A stretch of 64,000 nt of DNA from Gordionus sp. m RMFG-2023 (taxonomy: Eukaryota; Nematomorpha; Gordioida; Chordodea; Parachordodidae). The notes below the pieces were generated by a model. The model was not told the origin of the DNA, did not search any database, and saw nothing but the letters and a program-made list of their open reading frames with translations. The translations under genes were made by a program, and so were the position numbers. Every line of letters begins with the position of its first letter. Positions within the stretch are counted from its first letter, which is position 1. Positions 43,093-56,527 of this stretch are shown in pieces. Where the stretch lies: positions 60,412,954 to 60,476,953 of the forward strand of contig NC_088776.1 in assembly GCF_954871325.1 (NCBI RefSeq). The letters are read 5' to 3'.

Positions 43093-44844
43093 CGATACGA
43101 AAAGTTAAAATTGATTAGCAATTTCGTTCCTACGCATTTAACACTCGTCACTCACCCTTTATAACCACGACAACCTTTCATTCAAGAGTTTTCGTTCATT
43201 TTTTTTGCCTTTCTCCCTTTTTTCCTTCTCTTTCATTTAGCTCCTATTTCCGCATCTACCGCCCCCCCCCCGCCTTTTTATTAAAACGTAATCTATTTGT
43301 TTATTTATTTTTTATTTACGCGCGAACTTGAGTGCGTGTACCTTATCGCTTATCTCATTTTCATTTCCTCGTTCAATAAAATAAATTTGACCTTTTTTTT
43401 TAAAAAAAATGCCTTTCTTTATATGTTACGTTGCGCAAAAAAAATAATTATATTTTTTATTATTTTTCTAAAACGGTTCATAATTTTCCTTTATATATAT
43501 ATATATTTATTTTTTTCCCTCAAATGTCATCCTAGTACTTTGACTTTATATATATATTTTTTTTCTATATATTTCCTCGAAAAATAACTTTTGTAAATTA
43601 ATTTACGGTTTTTCGCCCCCCCCCCCGATCTTCCCTATTCATTGCACTCAAAAAGTGTATACTATAAACTAAAGTTGTCCTTGGGACGTGTACTGCTACT
43701 GTGTACCCAAGGGGCCAATACGATACCAATCGCGTAATATTAAAATTAAAATGGGTCTTCTTATTGCATTTCGACAAAAATTTGATGGGGGTTTTTTTTT
43801 AGCAAATTGCTATATTATAACCGACGCAGATCGTTACCCTTTTAAATCAGAGTCTGATACCCTGGGGGAGGTTTCTGCTTTCGGGTTTTTTTTAAATTTT
43901 GAAAAAAATCGCTTGTTCTCCCTTTCTTGGATTTAACGCCTTCGAGATGTTTCTTGGTTCTAGCTATTTCCGGTTCATAACTTCTGATTACGATAACGAT
44001 ATATTTTTTTTCTTCTGTTTAAACCATTGGCCGGGCCGTGCTTAAATAATTTGCGATTTTCTATCTTGTATTTGGGGGGTAGCCCCAAAATAGTATCGGT
44101 AAACCTATGATTCCCTGTAATTCGTTACATTTCGAGTTACATTTGGCGAGATACTAGTTGCTGGTTTTTTGTTCTATCAGAGAACACCGAGAAAAAAGTG
44201 AAAGGAAGAAACGAGAAGAACGATCCGCGAAAATAAATATATATATAAAAAAAGAAGAGAATTTAAAATTAATGCAAAGAAGAAATATGAGTGAAAAGAA
44301 TAAATAGAAAAATTAAAGGAATAGATGATATAAGAGGATATATATTGTGATTCATTTCATTTATTCATTACCCTCGTGGAGTTAAAAGGTGGATAAACTT
44401 GTTCTCTTTATTCAAATATATAATACATAATATTATGTATTTTGTTTTTGTTCGTTTGAACTGGTAGACGAGGGGGGGGGGTACATTGTCATAATTTTTT
44501 TTTTGACTCGACAAATAAAATATTATTTTTTTTATTTATTTTATTTTTTTTGTCAAAAATAAGGAAGCGATCTTTTGTCGTTTGTCGTTAACCTGTAATT
44601 CTGTAATGTCGATATATATATATAATGAACAATTTTACAGCTACTTCTAACTTGAGCGTTACGTATTGTTCGGAACTCGCTAATTTGAGCTTTTTTTTTA
44701 AATTTTCTAAAATATAAATATTTATTTATTTTTTTAAAAAAAAATATAAAAAAATAATTTAATTTTTTAATTTAAATTAAAATAATTTTTTTTTAAAAAA
44801 AAAAAAATATATGATTTTTAAAAATTTCGTAAAATAAAAAAAAA
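43093..44844. other. Putative 5' flank of the TOX4-like gene
   Basis: Poly-T and poly-C tracts and AT repeats. No confident coding exon or core promoter was found. Any 5' untranslated exon would lie here. Confidence 0.3.
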
Positions 44845-47800
44845 ATGTCGATATTCCAAGAATTTATTCTGATTTCGAATCTCGAATCCGAGCGAAAATA
44901 CCGCGAAGATGCCGTTCTTTTCCCCTTGGATTCGTCTGATTGGGACCAAACCGTAAGGCTACCATTTGTTACCGATTCGATTGAATTCATATGATAGTTA
45001 TAATATTTATTTGATTCACCGTCAAGTGTTGTTGAACGGCTATATTTTGAGCCGATTTGAAAAGCGGTTAACTCGGTATTTTATTAGGGAGAAATGTTAC
45101 GCAAGCCTTAAGATTTTGCTCATAGGGATGGCACAAAAGGTTTGAACATCTGTTAACGAAATCTCGAGGCTTAGCCAATCGTTTTTTTCTAGCTAAGATA
45201 TTGGGTGACCCGTTTTTTAAAAACCTGCTCAAATCGAGCCGTTTAACAACACTTAAAACCGTTAACTTTTGACGCGATAATTCTATCAGGATTTTGGGCC
45301 CACTTTAAAAGTCATAGTCCGATGTGCCCCGGTGCGTTAATTCCTTAATCTTCGAACAAATATTCGAACCGCGCCCTCTTAACACGGCCACCCCCCCCCC
45401 CCCCCTTGAAAAATGTTTTTTTTAATGGCGCGAAGATTTTGAACAAAGATCCTAATAAATAAATTTTTTATTTGTTTAATGGAGTTATATGGCTTTAATA
45501 AGATTTTATTTTTCCTCCCCCCTTTTTTCCTGATAATATTAAAATTTATCTATTTTTTTTTAAAAAAAAAAAATAAATAAAATCGATATTCCTTACTTTC
45601 GGTTTGAATAATTTTTTTTATGACAGAACATTCTCTCTTCCCAATTTTTAAGGTTCGGGTAACCGGCCGCTCACTCGTTACGCCGAGTTTATTTTTCTAG
45701 AGGAACTTTAAATGTTAATTTTATTCCGTTATCCGGTATTCGTGTTTTATCGATATGATTATAACGAATAATGATGGTGGGGCTAAAAAGCAGCCTATTC
45801 TTTTCTTATTTTAAGACCGGATCATTTTATTTTTTTTGGAATATTATTCGTTTAAATATTCGAAATTTATTCGTTTGAATATTCGGAATTATTCGTTTAA
45901 ATATTCGATATTATTCGTTTAAATATTCGAAATTTATTCGGTGAAATATTCTATTCGTTTGAATGTTCGGAATTATTTGGTGAGTTCTAATTTAACGATT
46001 TCATTGGCGCTAGGCCAAAATCTAAACCCCCACCTTAAAGTTTTTTTTGGCACCTTCCTCCAAGTATAATTTTTCTATTAACACTATTAACAAGTAGTAT
46101 AACAGAATCAGGGAATCAGGCTGTGCCACTGGCTGAACCCTTTATCCACCTTTGTCTGTTATCAATCGTACTCCAGCTTTAAAAAAATTTTTTTTTTCTT
46201 GTGCATGAAAGCGATTAAATGAACCCTTTATAATTTTCGGGTTGAATATCGGATGCGTATAACAAATAATTCGATTCGTAATTTTGTAGGTCCGATATGT
46301 TTTTTCCAACTTTAAGTTCTATATCTTGGTTGGAATTATATTTATGGGAACATTTTGTTGTGGTAACATTCCTCAAATTGAGGTTAAGGGGATGTAAAAA
46401 ATTGTTAAGAGAATTTTGTCTAATTTTTGTTTTCTTTTTGATTAATCGAATTGAGCCGACTTAAATCCCGAATATCAGCTGTTCCCGATGTACTATTATC
46501 GCGCGATTTGGAAGCGTACCCCACCATTATTGGCGTCATCGAAAAACCTCGATTTAGCCGATTAATCAAGGTTTTAGCATAAAAAATAAAATAAAGAATA
46601 ATATCACTCGGGCCTGAAATCTGCTGCGCCAATCCTTTCCGCCATCTATATTCTAAATCTCTATCCATTTTCTAAAAAAAAATCATCATAAAAATCCCTT
46701 CTTTATTCTTTTTCCTAATCGAAGGTTCTTTACCGGTAAAATTTTTTTAGAAAAAAAAAATCAATAAAATAAAATATTCTTCCAAACAATTTTAGTTTGA
46801 AGTTCCGGTCATTTTTTTAACCGCTTCATTATTTTCGAGGACTTCTGAGGAAATATAGGAATTTAATATGCGCGCGATGCTAATTAATTATTAGCCAATC
46901 AACTCGCGACACGTTTAACCCGTAATCCCGAATCGAACCCAGACAAAGACCGCCCGTCTTAAATTGACTATTATTTATTAGTTTAACCCCACTCTTTTAT
47001 ACATATAAATCTAGAATCTTTGTTACGAAACCGTTTTAACCGGTTATTTAATAAATATTCGTTACGGTTAGGACCGAATCAATATTCGTCAGGTTCGAGC
47101 CGAATAAATATTCACGGTTAGGACCGAATCAATATTTGTTACGGCTAAAACCGATTCAATATTCGTTACGAAAATTCCAGCTATAGCCATCTATTTTTTT
47201 TTATAAAAAAACACGCTTATTCAGAAACCTTGTAGAGGTCAACTTTTAGTATTTTTGCCTTAGACCTTCCTCCATCTCCCCTTATTTTTGGAAGATTTCA
47301 CTAAGCTAGTAGGCTACTACTTTTCTGTTAGCACACCTTCTCCCGCCAAAAGAAAAGAAAAGAATTTATAATAAAATGATTCGTATATGAGTAAGGAAAT
47401 TTTTCTCGGAGACCCACTAATTCCGATCCTTAATATCGGGTCAATTCTCTCGGTCAATTTTAGCCGATACACCGAATACTTTCAATTTTAACCGATAGCG
47501 ATATACTTTCAATTTTAACCGATAATCGATACTTTTAATTTTAACCGATGTCGAATCCTTTCAATTTTAACTTATAACGAATACTTCCAATTATAACCGA
47601 TATCACTATCCGACCAAAATGGTACTGGGGGGGGGGGGTTACATATTTTCATTTTTTTTCTTTCTTTTCTTCTTCTCACATTTCTTTTGTTCGAATTGAT
47701 GTTTTTTTAAATATTATTTGAAATTATAAATACCTTTTTTTAAAAATTTTTATTTATCAGAATTTTAATAACAGATTAGTGAAATGCTTAAAATTTAATT

Positions 47801-50800
47801 TTAACGAAATAGGATTGAGGAAGAATGGTTAGCTAAATAGAATATTATTTTTTTTTCCTAAACAATACGTCTATACACTTGACATAGTTTTTCACAGCTC
47901 CCCCCCCCTCCTCTCTCCCTTAAAAAATAAAATAGAATTAAATAGATTAATAATGTAAAGAATAAAACAAATATTTGAGCTTTACAAAGAACCAAAATAA
48001 ATAAATAGAATGCGATAATGAATACCACAAATCTAAGAGTAAATAATTCGAATAATCTTATTCAAGGGAAAATTAAATATCAAATATTGTTGAGATATTG
48101 TTAACGGGCACATATAACAAGAACAGTTTGTAATAATTGTGATTTGCGCCATTAAAAATATTCCCAAATGTAATTTTTTCCCAATTCTTATGAATGAAAA
48201 CAGATTTGAAGCGGGGTTAACTGGATCAAGGTTTTGTTGATACATAAAAACGTCTCGACACATTGCCCCTACACCTTTGGATATCAAAAATTTAAGATTA
48301 AGTTTACGGTTGGTAGATATAAGTCGTCGACTGCATCTTTTTTTTCTTCTTTTTTCCTCCAACTGATTCTATCAAAAGATCCGATCCCAACCTGGAGACC
48401 CACTCCTAATTATAATTTTATATAAATAATATCTAGAGTGACGATGCATTCATTAAAAGGGGACATCAACGAAAAACAGCTGGGGACGCCATTTCGATTA
48501 CCCATGTCATTATTTAAAAATTTTAAACGAGAGGCCAATCTATTCCTATATCTGACGCTAACTTTATTAAAGATGTGTCCGATAAATCGAGAAAATGAGA
48601 GAAAGCAAGTCAATCAATTTTAATGATAGTTTTTAACATGAAAATAATTTACTATATGGGTTACCAAAATGGCGGGTCCAGCTGATTTGCATTCAACGAC
48701 GCTTTCAAGTGCATTATTAATGAACCCATCGTCAGTCTAGGTATTACTATATGTCATAAGAAAATTGCGGAAAGTAAAGAAAGAGTATTTAAATAAGTTT
48801 ATGTTTATATTTTATCCCATTTTTTATACTTAGGAAAATATGACCCAAACAATTTAAGTAAATATATAAATTGTTGACCAATAAATTTTACGAAATATAT
48901 TTAAAATAAAATTTATAAAAGAAGGAAAGAAAGAAATTGTTAAAAGGAATAAAAGACAAATAGTCAAGGATGCCAATCAATTATCATCATATTTTATAAT
49001 TAATATGCAATAATTTAAAAAAACAACCTATTTTACCCTTCTCCAAAGGATTTTCACTTGCCCAACTTGAGCGACGAAGACCTAGAGATACTTGATCTTC
49101 CCCCGTCAATTAATTCAACACATCCGCTGACGTCTAACTACCACTCAACTAATAATATGTCCAATATATTCGACATTTTCTCTTCGACAGCACCGGTCGC
49201 TATTGACGGCTCGAATTTCGGTATATAATTTTTTTTTTGATGCCGCGGAGTTATTTTTAACCTATATGCTAATGTAAATGACATATATCACCTAAACTGA
49301 CTATTCAGTCTTAAAGGCCAAATCAATACAAAACAGCTGATGGCACGCCATTTTGGTTTACCCATATACATAATTTGTATTAAAATTTTGAGCAGTTATA
49401 TTTTATACGAGAAAACAAAATGGCGTGTTATCAGCTGATTTGTATTCAAACGACGCTTAAAAACGCATTTTAATTTAATGAAATCGTCTGTCTAGATAAA
49501 TATGTATGCAAATTCAAACCATTACACTTAATACTAACTCTGTAAAATTAATAATATTATTAGAAGTTATTAAAATAGAAAATCATATGGTCGAATACGA
49601 CACTTTTATCGCAAAAATTAATTCGATCATATCGTTATACATATTTTAAATTTGGAACCTTTACCTACGGAAACCGGTTAAATCTTAAAACCGGAAACCG
49701 GATATCTTTATATATATTCTGAACCAAAACTCTTTTTAGTTCAAGACTCCACCAAACTCTAATTTATATATTATATGACGTCATATATATTTTTTTTATA
49801 TAAGCATCGGGGATCAACGTAACATCACTTAATCCCGTCTTCTTGCACAGCAACGACCACCTGGAAGCTATGATGCGCATGACGTACCCTTCCACCATAA
49901 TGTCTTTGATGACGCCATCGAAAGACGATAATTATCGACCGGACGTAACCGGTATTCCTCCGTCGCCCCTTTCTTCCGATTACGCAAGGTAAATACATTT
50001 AATTGGATTTTATGCGATTAAACAGCTGACTGATAGTCAACGAAATCGCACTTAGTACCAAGCGATTTTTAACATTTTTGATATAGTTTCAATAATGAAC
50101 TGCAATATTATTACTTCATTCAAATTTAATTATTTTTAACAATTAGTTTTCAATCATTCTACAGACTTTACTAGATTCTAAGGCAAAATTTCTAGTTTTA
50201 GATATTAGACATCATTGATAAGTTAATGTGATGTAAAATGTTTTTCGAACTCCCATCCTTATAAAAATAAAATAAAATTGCCAATTCCACCCATTTAACT
50301 CAAGCTCAAGTATATATTCTTCCACATGTTTTTTGGTGACAAATTATGTATATGTCATATGGGGATTCTGAATCCGTGGGGATTCGGAATCTCTCAATTT
50401 AAAATCCTTTACAGAGGGCGATTTAAAAAAATTTTAAAATCTTAAACCGGAAATGGATTCTAGTATGTGCAGAGTAACCCCATAAATTTCAGCCATACAC
50501 ATTTTAGTATTTTTTTAAATTTATATGAAAAATTCACGTAAAATTAATATAAATTAGAAGTAGTTTCTAAAGTTCTTGGCAAGGGTAAATACTCTACACA
50601 TGCTAGAATACATTTCCGGTTAATTCATATCCGGTTAATCATTTCCGGTTAATACATTTCCGGTTAAATAGGAATTTAAAATTTTTTTAAATCGCCCTCG
50701 GTAAAGGATTTAAAATCCTTTCTTTCTTTCTTTTATTTCTTTCTATCTTTCTTTCTATCTTTCTTTCTTTCTTTGATTCCGAATCCCCATACGACATATA

Positions 50801-53800
50801 TATATTGCCTACATTTTTTTTTATAATTATGGAACCTTATAAATGTAGGGATACATTTATTTCAAGAATTTTATCCATCTTTTATTTTCTTAATACGTAA
50901 GTCTCGTCATTCCCTAAAGCAATATATTATTAGCAATCATTTATTCCGAACTGGCAGAATTGTTGAATGCACCTTTAGAATATTTTTGATGGAATGGCGC
51001 ATTTTAGGTCGGCTTTATGGATACCGATCTCATGAATTCTGAAACTGTGACGAAAATATTGCACATTTCTTCATAACAAGTACTATTATTATTATTATTA
51101 TATCAGATCCTACGCGCCTTCGATAGCTGCACCATCGGTAACAGTCAACATTTACGATGGAAACCTTTTGCCCCTGCATCAAGAACAGACGATGTTACAA
51201 CACTTTCAGCCTCCTTCCGCTGTCATGTCGATGGGAGCGGACGGTATTATACATCATCATTCTGAGTGCAATGCCTTGCCGACGGAATCATTGAACACGT
51301 CTCCTTATTCCCTATATCCTGTGACGTCTTCTGTGATCTCAGCAGTAGCGGATAACCTAAAAAAGTATAATCAAACGGATATTCCACCACCGCCTCCCGA
51401 CATCAGGCAAATGCAACAACTGCAATCTTTTTCGGAACCGGAAACACCATCATCTATGAGCTACTTCCGATCCCCCACGGCCTTAACAAGCGAAACCAAT
51501 ATATACCGATTTCCGTCTCAGCAGACAATATATAATTCCGTATCACACCCAATTTACAACCATATTTCCCAGCCCATGATTAACAGCTTTCCATACCCTC
51601 ATACGGCTAATAATCAATTTTCCTTTCCGCAGACGATGCATACGATAAACGATAATATTCGATATCAACCGACCATAATAAATCAACTTCCCTTCCAGCA
51701 CATGGTTCGACAAACGCAACAGGTGATGGGTAGTAACATGACCTATTTTCGGTCAGCCGGTCCTCCGCTCATTTCGTCTGGTAGCTACAGCATGGATAGC
51801 GCCAATATAACCAACAATGGCGACGTAGCAGCGGAAAGCGAAACGTCCTCCCTAGGCTCCAACGGATTCGCCTCTCCCGAGGAGGAAAACGACGTTTGTT
51901 ACATTCATTAATTTATTTTATTTGATAAAAAAAATTTTTTTTACAACCTTCAAAGAAGGAATATTTCTTATTTTTCCATTTTTATAAATGAATTGTTTAA
52001 TCTTTCAGCTGATACTAGGAATAGTGGAAATTAAACAAAAAATATCGAAAATTATTTTATTCCCTTTTAAATACCGTATTATTTTGCTTTGCCCCATGGA
52101 GATTGTATTTTGTTCACATTATGGAAATGGGCAGGAAGAGTTTAAATTAGGCAATTTTTAACCTGGTCGTCCATTTTTTTTTATGAAATGGTAATAAACG
52201 AGCCCCTCTTCGTGTAATCGCGTTGCTATGAAGTTGTTATTTTTTAAAGTTTTTTTTAAAAATCCCTCAGTATTAAGACTGACACCTTGTCCAATATATT
52301 TTTCTAAGGTTTGTGTGAAATTCAAAATATAAAAGCTTTTTTTTAAAAAAAAAAATCGGTTAAATCCAACCGGTTAACAACGTTAGCCGGATGTGGCTCA
52401 TTAGATATTTTAAAATCCTCATCCTTATTCCAGATAAATATAAACAAAAAGGGTAAACTTCAAATTTTTTTTCTTTCTTAAACATTTCAAACAAATAAAA
52501 ATTTGTATTTCAGTTCCTTTCATGTAATTTATTATTACGAAATTATGATGAAATAACCCCCAAAACAATAAAAAAAATAGGATTATCGGATCGAATTGAT
52601 TTTTTTAAATAATTGATTTTTTTAAATAACCGATTTTTTTTATTAAAATCGCTAAATTACAAAAAAAAATAATATAAGAGGTCGGAATCTCTTCTTTTTT
52701 TTAAGGTTCTCTTCCCACTCTATGTAGTTATTAACTATTTAATTATTTTCTCGAAATATTCCCTTTTTAAGTCTACCCTCAAAGAGGCGTCCAAAAAAGT
52801 TAATCGTAGCCAGCCGCCCCGTCAACGACCACGCCAATCGTTGACCCCCTTGCGTTCGACCCGGAATAGTGGCGTTCCGGCAACTTACTCTTCCCCATCG
52901 AAGACCGGTCCGATTAAGACTTCGGTTTCTTCTTCCACACCTTCGGTTAGCCCCAACCCTAGCAAGAAAAAGAAAAAGAAAGATCCCAATGAACCTCAAA
53001 AGTAATCTTCATTAAAATTTTTTTTATATTTTTACGCTATTATATTTTGTTACACTTCGTTTCGCGTCGCGTATTTCCGCTTTTGTTAATTAGGAAAAAC
53101 GACTCGGATGTTCACGATTCAAAATTTGTTCTGAAATTAATGGGGATAACTGATAAATTTGTGATTTTACAAATTTTATTCAAATAAAAAAGATCGCGTT
53201 ATTTACCAACTTTAAATCATTTATATATCCCCGGTGTTAGAAATACCGATTCCTATAAATTTCAGACGACAGTTTTCGCGAGATATTATGCTAATTGTCC
53301 GATTTACGCGGTGAAAATTAGTATACGCGAAGCTAATTTTTGAATGTTAATTTCGCGGGATTTTAACTCTATCAATTTACAGTTTAAAAACTCCTTACAT
53401 TATATATTGTGATCTATATTTTAACCCTAATAATTTATTATTTTTTAAAAATAAACTAATTGGTAAATTCGGTTTAAAATTCTATGTGGTACGTTTAATC
53501 TGCGAACGAAAATATGTTGGTTTAGAAAGAAAGTTATAACGGGGATGGGGGTCGTGGGCTAAGATCGTTAAGCTGCCCTACCATTACTATTCTTCGTTTT
53601 GCGAATTGATGTTTGACTTTATGGGCAAAGGTCGAGCATTACATTTTTTTTTAATGTCAACATTAAAGTAGATGGAACAATTATATACGCTTCTTAAGAC
53701 TGTTTTAAAAAGTTTCTAACTAATAACTAGGGCTCTGCCGATCCGCAATTTATTATTAAATTTTTGGGCGATCAGATATTTTCAAGTATTTAGCCCGAAA

Positions 53801-56527
53801 TCGATCCTCTGACCGGATATCGGAAATATCGGAGCAAATTGATATTGGCAGTCGGCACAGCGCTAACTTCTTCTACATAAAAATTATGGTCAAATTTAAT
53901 ATGATATCATTTTTAAAAAAAAATCTATTAGGCCCGTTTCCGCTTACGCCCTATTTTTCAGGGACACTCAAGCCGCCATCAAGGGGCAAAACCCGACCGC
54001 AACCTTTGGCGAAGTTAGCAAGATCGTCGCTTCCATGTGGGACACCCTGGAACTCGAAAGAAAAGATGTAACGGAAGATGGAGATGGGGAGTGGGGGTTA
54101 TCCCTTATCTTTCTAACCCTTATCCCTCATTCATAGGTAGCGCGAATTTGCGCCACGAATTCGCGTTAACTTCGAATGCCGGGTTAGATAGTTGCTCACA
54201 TAAGTTGATTTTTTTTTAAAAAAAATAAACTGCGCATTATCCATTAGCCTTTAAAAATGGCGGTATAATCGACTTTGCGTTATTCGGCATAAAAAATAAC
54301 CGCGATAGTTAACCATTCAATCTTTATTTTGATTTTTTTTATAGGTTTACAAAAAGAAAACGGATTTAGCCAAAAAGGAATATATCAAAAAATTAGCCGA
54401 ATACAGAAACAAAATGGCATCCAAAGTAATATATTTGGCAAATTAAATAATTTCCTCATGTACATAAAGATTGTCTTGGACCATAAAAGTATCTTACTTT
54501 CTTTCTTTCTTTTATTTTTCTTATTAATTTATACATAGTATTATTATTTCATAGAGGGTATACTGGAATTATTTAACATTTAAATCGGGGTTCTGGATTC
54601 AAATTCGGGTTTTTGAAATTGTTTAGATGGGCATTTTGAAACCACAGACCACCCATCAAACCAGAGGCAATATGGACCTCGGGCTGGTTCCAACCTCTTT
54701 CAGAAGATCAGTTTTCGATTACTTTATTAAAATTTCCGCTTAAAATATCCCTAACCCTGATTTAAATCACTTAAGGGGGCGCATTTTCTTTATTAACCGA
54801 GTCTCGATTTTGCTGGAACAGGCCGGGTCGGTTAAACATAATTACGGACCGGGTCGTAAAGCCGACGAGAAATATTTCAGCGCGGAACCCGACATATATA
54901 ATATACGCTAAGGCATCTCGAATTATGATTCTGGTAAAATCAAATCTTTAAAAATACGCTCCGTAAATCAGAGACCTGCAGAGGTACCATTTGCGGGGTC
55001 CGGCTCGGATTTTTATCAAAAACTTTTTTCAGCCCGGCCCGGGTTTTATGTTTTCGGGTCCGGCCCGGATTTTCAAAAAAAAATTTCAGACCCGGATATC
55101 CTATGACTTTATTATGAGACTTTAATAATCATTTATAAAGATATAATCAAGTATGACCTCTACTTTGTGAGATATCAATCAGTTTTAAAGGATCTTCAAT
55201 AGGTTAAAAAAGGTTTATTAGCATACGCATTGTATAATATTTAATTTTTTTTTAAAAAAAAAAATATATAAGAATAAATCGAATTCTTCCAATTCCTTGT
55301 CCACTTCCTCCATTTTGTATTCGTCGACAGCGATTTCCAATTCTCCCGCCCTTCCCGACTTCGCCCCCTTTCCGCCTTCCTCTACTGCTACTTTGACAGA
55401 CGCGGATAAAGAAAAGGCCTATATCCAAAAATTCACCTCCATCGATGACAAAGAACCAAATAGTTAATAAAATTGTTGACAATATAAATTATAAAATAAG
55501 AATAGAAATCGAAATAAAATAAAGAAAAGAAAAAGGAAATAATTAATATTTTTTGAAATTGGTAAAAATGATATAAGGTTAAGGAATATGAATCCATTTT
55601 GATTTCCATAGATTTAAAAAAAATTTTTTGTATTTTTATAAAGGTCGTGAAACGCAAGCCAAATGCCTTAAAGGTGGGTGCGAAAACGCGCCAATATCGA
55701 ACCCTCAATGGGACAGTGAGTATTGCGGGGAAAGTTGCGTAGTAGCTCATTGCAAGTAAATGTGTTTATATAGTTTACGCTGCTAAGGGAAAATAAAAGA
55801 AGATCGCGCAATCTTCTATTTTAGCCAATGACAACTGACGATGCATTTTTATTAAAAGTGTACATCAATGAAAAACAGCTGGGGACGCCATTTTGGTGAC
55901 CCGTATCATTATTAATTTTAAACGTGAGGCCAATTTATTCCTATGTCTGACGCAAACTTTATTAAAGAATCGCCTCAAGTTATCGATTTGATGGTAGTTT
56001 TTAACATGAGAATAATTTACTATATGGGTTACCAAAATGGCGGGTCCAGATGATTTGCATTCAACGACGCTTTAAAATTTCTTATTATGAACGCATCGCA
56101 GTCTAGGTATTATTATATTTCATTGATTTTACCCCTTTTTGTTCAATTAACCCATTTTTCCCGCTCGGATATCGGGTGCCAGTTCAAAATCTGCGACGTT
56201 TTACGCTTTTAACTTTTCTTTTATAAATATATTATCGAGAATTGTTAAGGTTTTGCAAAGGCCTGGCCCTTTATGAATTTTGCGCAAGTTTTCCGGTTCG
56301 GTCCGTTACAATCTTTTGCCCAAAAACACCATAAATTTTGATTGATTTAAACAAAATGAATGACGTTTTTATTTTTCATAAATTACATTTGGTTCAAACG
56401 AATGAAAGAATAATATATTGATTTTTAAATATATTTTTTATTATACAGGGAAATGTTTTCCAAGTGGGTCTACAAACGACAAAATCTCGCGGTTGATAAT
56501 AACACTTTACAACTACAAAGTGCATGA
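44845..56527 (+). CDS. TOX4: TOX4-like HMG-box chromatin protein, ten exons
   Basis: Exons: 44845-44952 (ATG), 49049-49220, 49805-49988, 51107-51893, 52772-53001, 53932-54067, 54345-54425, 55273-55462, 55644-55755, 56449-56527 (TGA). All phases agree: 2079 bases, 692 residues. TOX proteins are nuclear and bind bent DNA through one HMG box; TOX4 works with PP1 complexes. Exon 2 carries the family's N-terminal motif ([14 protein letters not shown], compare FHTPSLGDEEFEI of TOX4). Exon 4 is a long Gln/Pro/Ser/His-rich activation-like region. The basic run [12 protein letters not shown] leads into the HMG box (about residues 488-556; [32 protein letters not shown]). Exons 9-10 hold the C-terminal cysteine module ([26 protein letters not shown]), as in TOX4. 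Exon 1 is the least certain; it joins in phase 0 but other start exons are possible. Confidence 0.9.
45024..45254. mobile_element. GTGTTGTTAAACGG-family MITE in TOX4-like intron 1
   Basis: AAGTGTTGTTGAACGGCTA left, GAGCCGTTTAACAACACTT right, with the mirrored GGTTAACTC/GGGTGACCC blocks. It lies 72 bp after the proposed exon 1. No clean target duplication. Confidence 0.65.
45842..45975. repeat. ~20-bp minisatellite (ATTCGTTTAAATATTCG)
   Basis: About six irregular units of TTATTCGTTTAAATATTCGA. Confidence 0.85.
47050..47170. repeat. ~30-bp minisatellite (AATATTCGTTACGGTTAGG)
   Basis: Four to five units with GGTTAGGACCGAATCAATAT in common, in TOX4-like intron 1. Confidence 0.75.
47450..47600. 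repeat. ~33-bp minisatellite (CAATTTTAACCGAT)
   Basis: Five units with TTTTAACCGATA-CGAATACT, in TOX4-like intron 1. Confidence 0.8.
48415..48757. mobile_element. CAATGACATAT-family MITE in TOX4-like intron 1
   Basis: CTAGAGTGACGATGCATTC, AAACAGCTGGGGACGCCAT, GGGTTACCAAAATGGCGGG, CAGCTGATTTGCATTCAACG and GTCAGTCTAGGTATTACTAT are shared with 17051 and 55826. Confidence 0.7.
49277..49515. mobile_element. Diverged CAATGACATAT-family MITE in TOX4-like intron 2
   Basis: AATGACATATATCACCTAAA left; CAAAACAGCTGATGGCACGC; mirrored CAAAATGGCGTG-TATCAGCTG; GTCTGTCTAGATAAAT right. Confidence 0.6.
50719..50775. repeat. (CTTT)n microsatellite with ATCT interruptions
   Basis: About fourteen units in TOX4-like intron 3. 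Confidence 0.9.
54105..54195. repeat. GC-rich dispersed repeat (CGCGAATT)
   Basis: TAGCGCGAATTTGCGCCACG, GAATTCGCGTTAACTTCGAA and TGCCGGGTTAG resemble 3010-3105 (CATTTGCGG, CGCCGCGAATTCGCGCTAAC). This is an unclassified dispersed repeat with TAACCC/GGGTTA-like ends, in intron 6 of the TOX4-like gene. Confidence 0.45.
54969..55095. mobile_element. Left end of a CAGAGACCTGCAG hAT-like element
   Basis: CAGAGACCTGCAGAGGTACC, then CCCGGCCCGGG and GGTCCGGCCCGG with A/T spacers. It matches the left end of 39701-41138. The right end is missing. Confidence 0.6.
55826..56125. mobile_element. Intact 300-bp CAATGACATAT-family MITE
   Basis: CAATGACA starts and TTTCATTG ends the element. ATTTTAGC (55818-55825) and ATTTTACC (56126-56133) flank it, a 7 of 8 match for an 8-bp target duplication, hence hAT-like. 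Inner blocks are as in the other copies. It lies in intron 9 of the TOX4-like gene. Confidence 0.75.

Noticed and set aside
46420-46668. 82-residue minus-strand ORF and a plus-strand open frame
   Set aside because: Composition is slightly exon-like, but no splice sites or family similarity could be supported; it may simply be the CG-richer intron 1 of the TOX4-like gene.
48033-48362. 109-residue minus-strand ORF ([15 protein letters not shown]...)
   Set aside because: No splice context or recognisable domain; lies in intron 1 of the TOX4-like gene on the opposite strand.
52739-52999. 86-residue Arg/Gly-rich minus-strand ORF
   Set aside because: Antisense shadow of TOX4-like exon 5.
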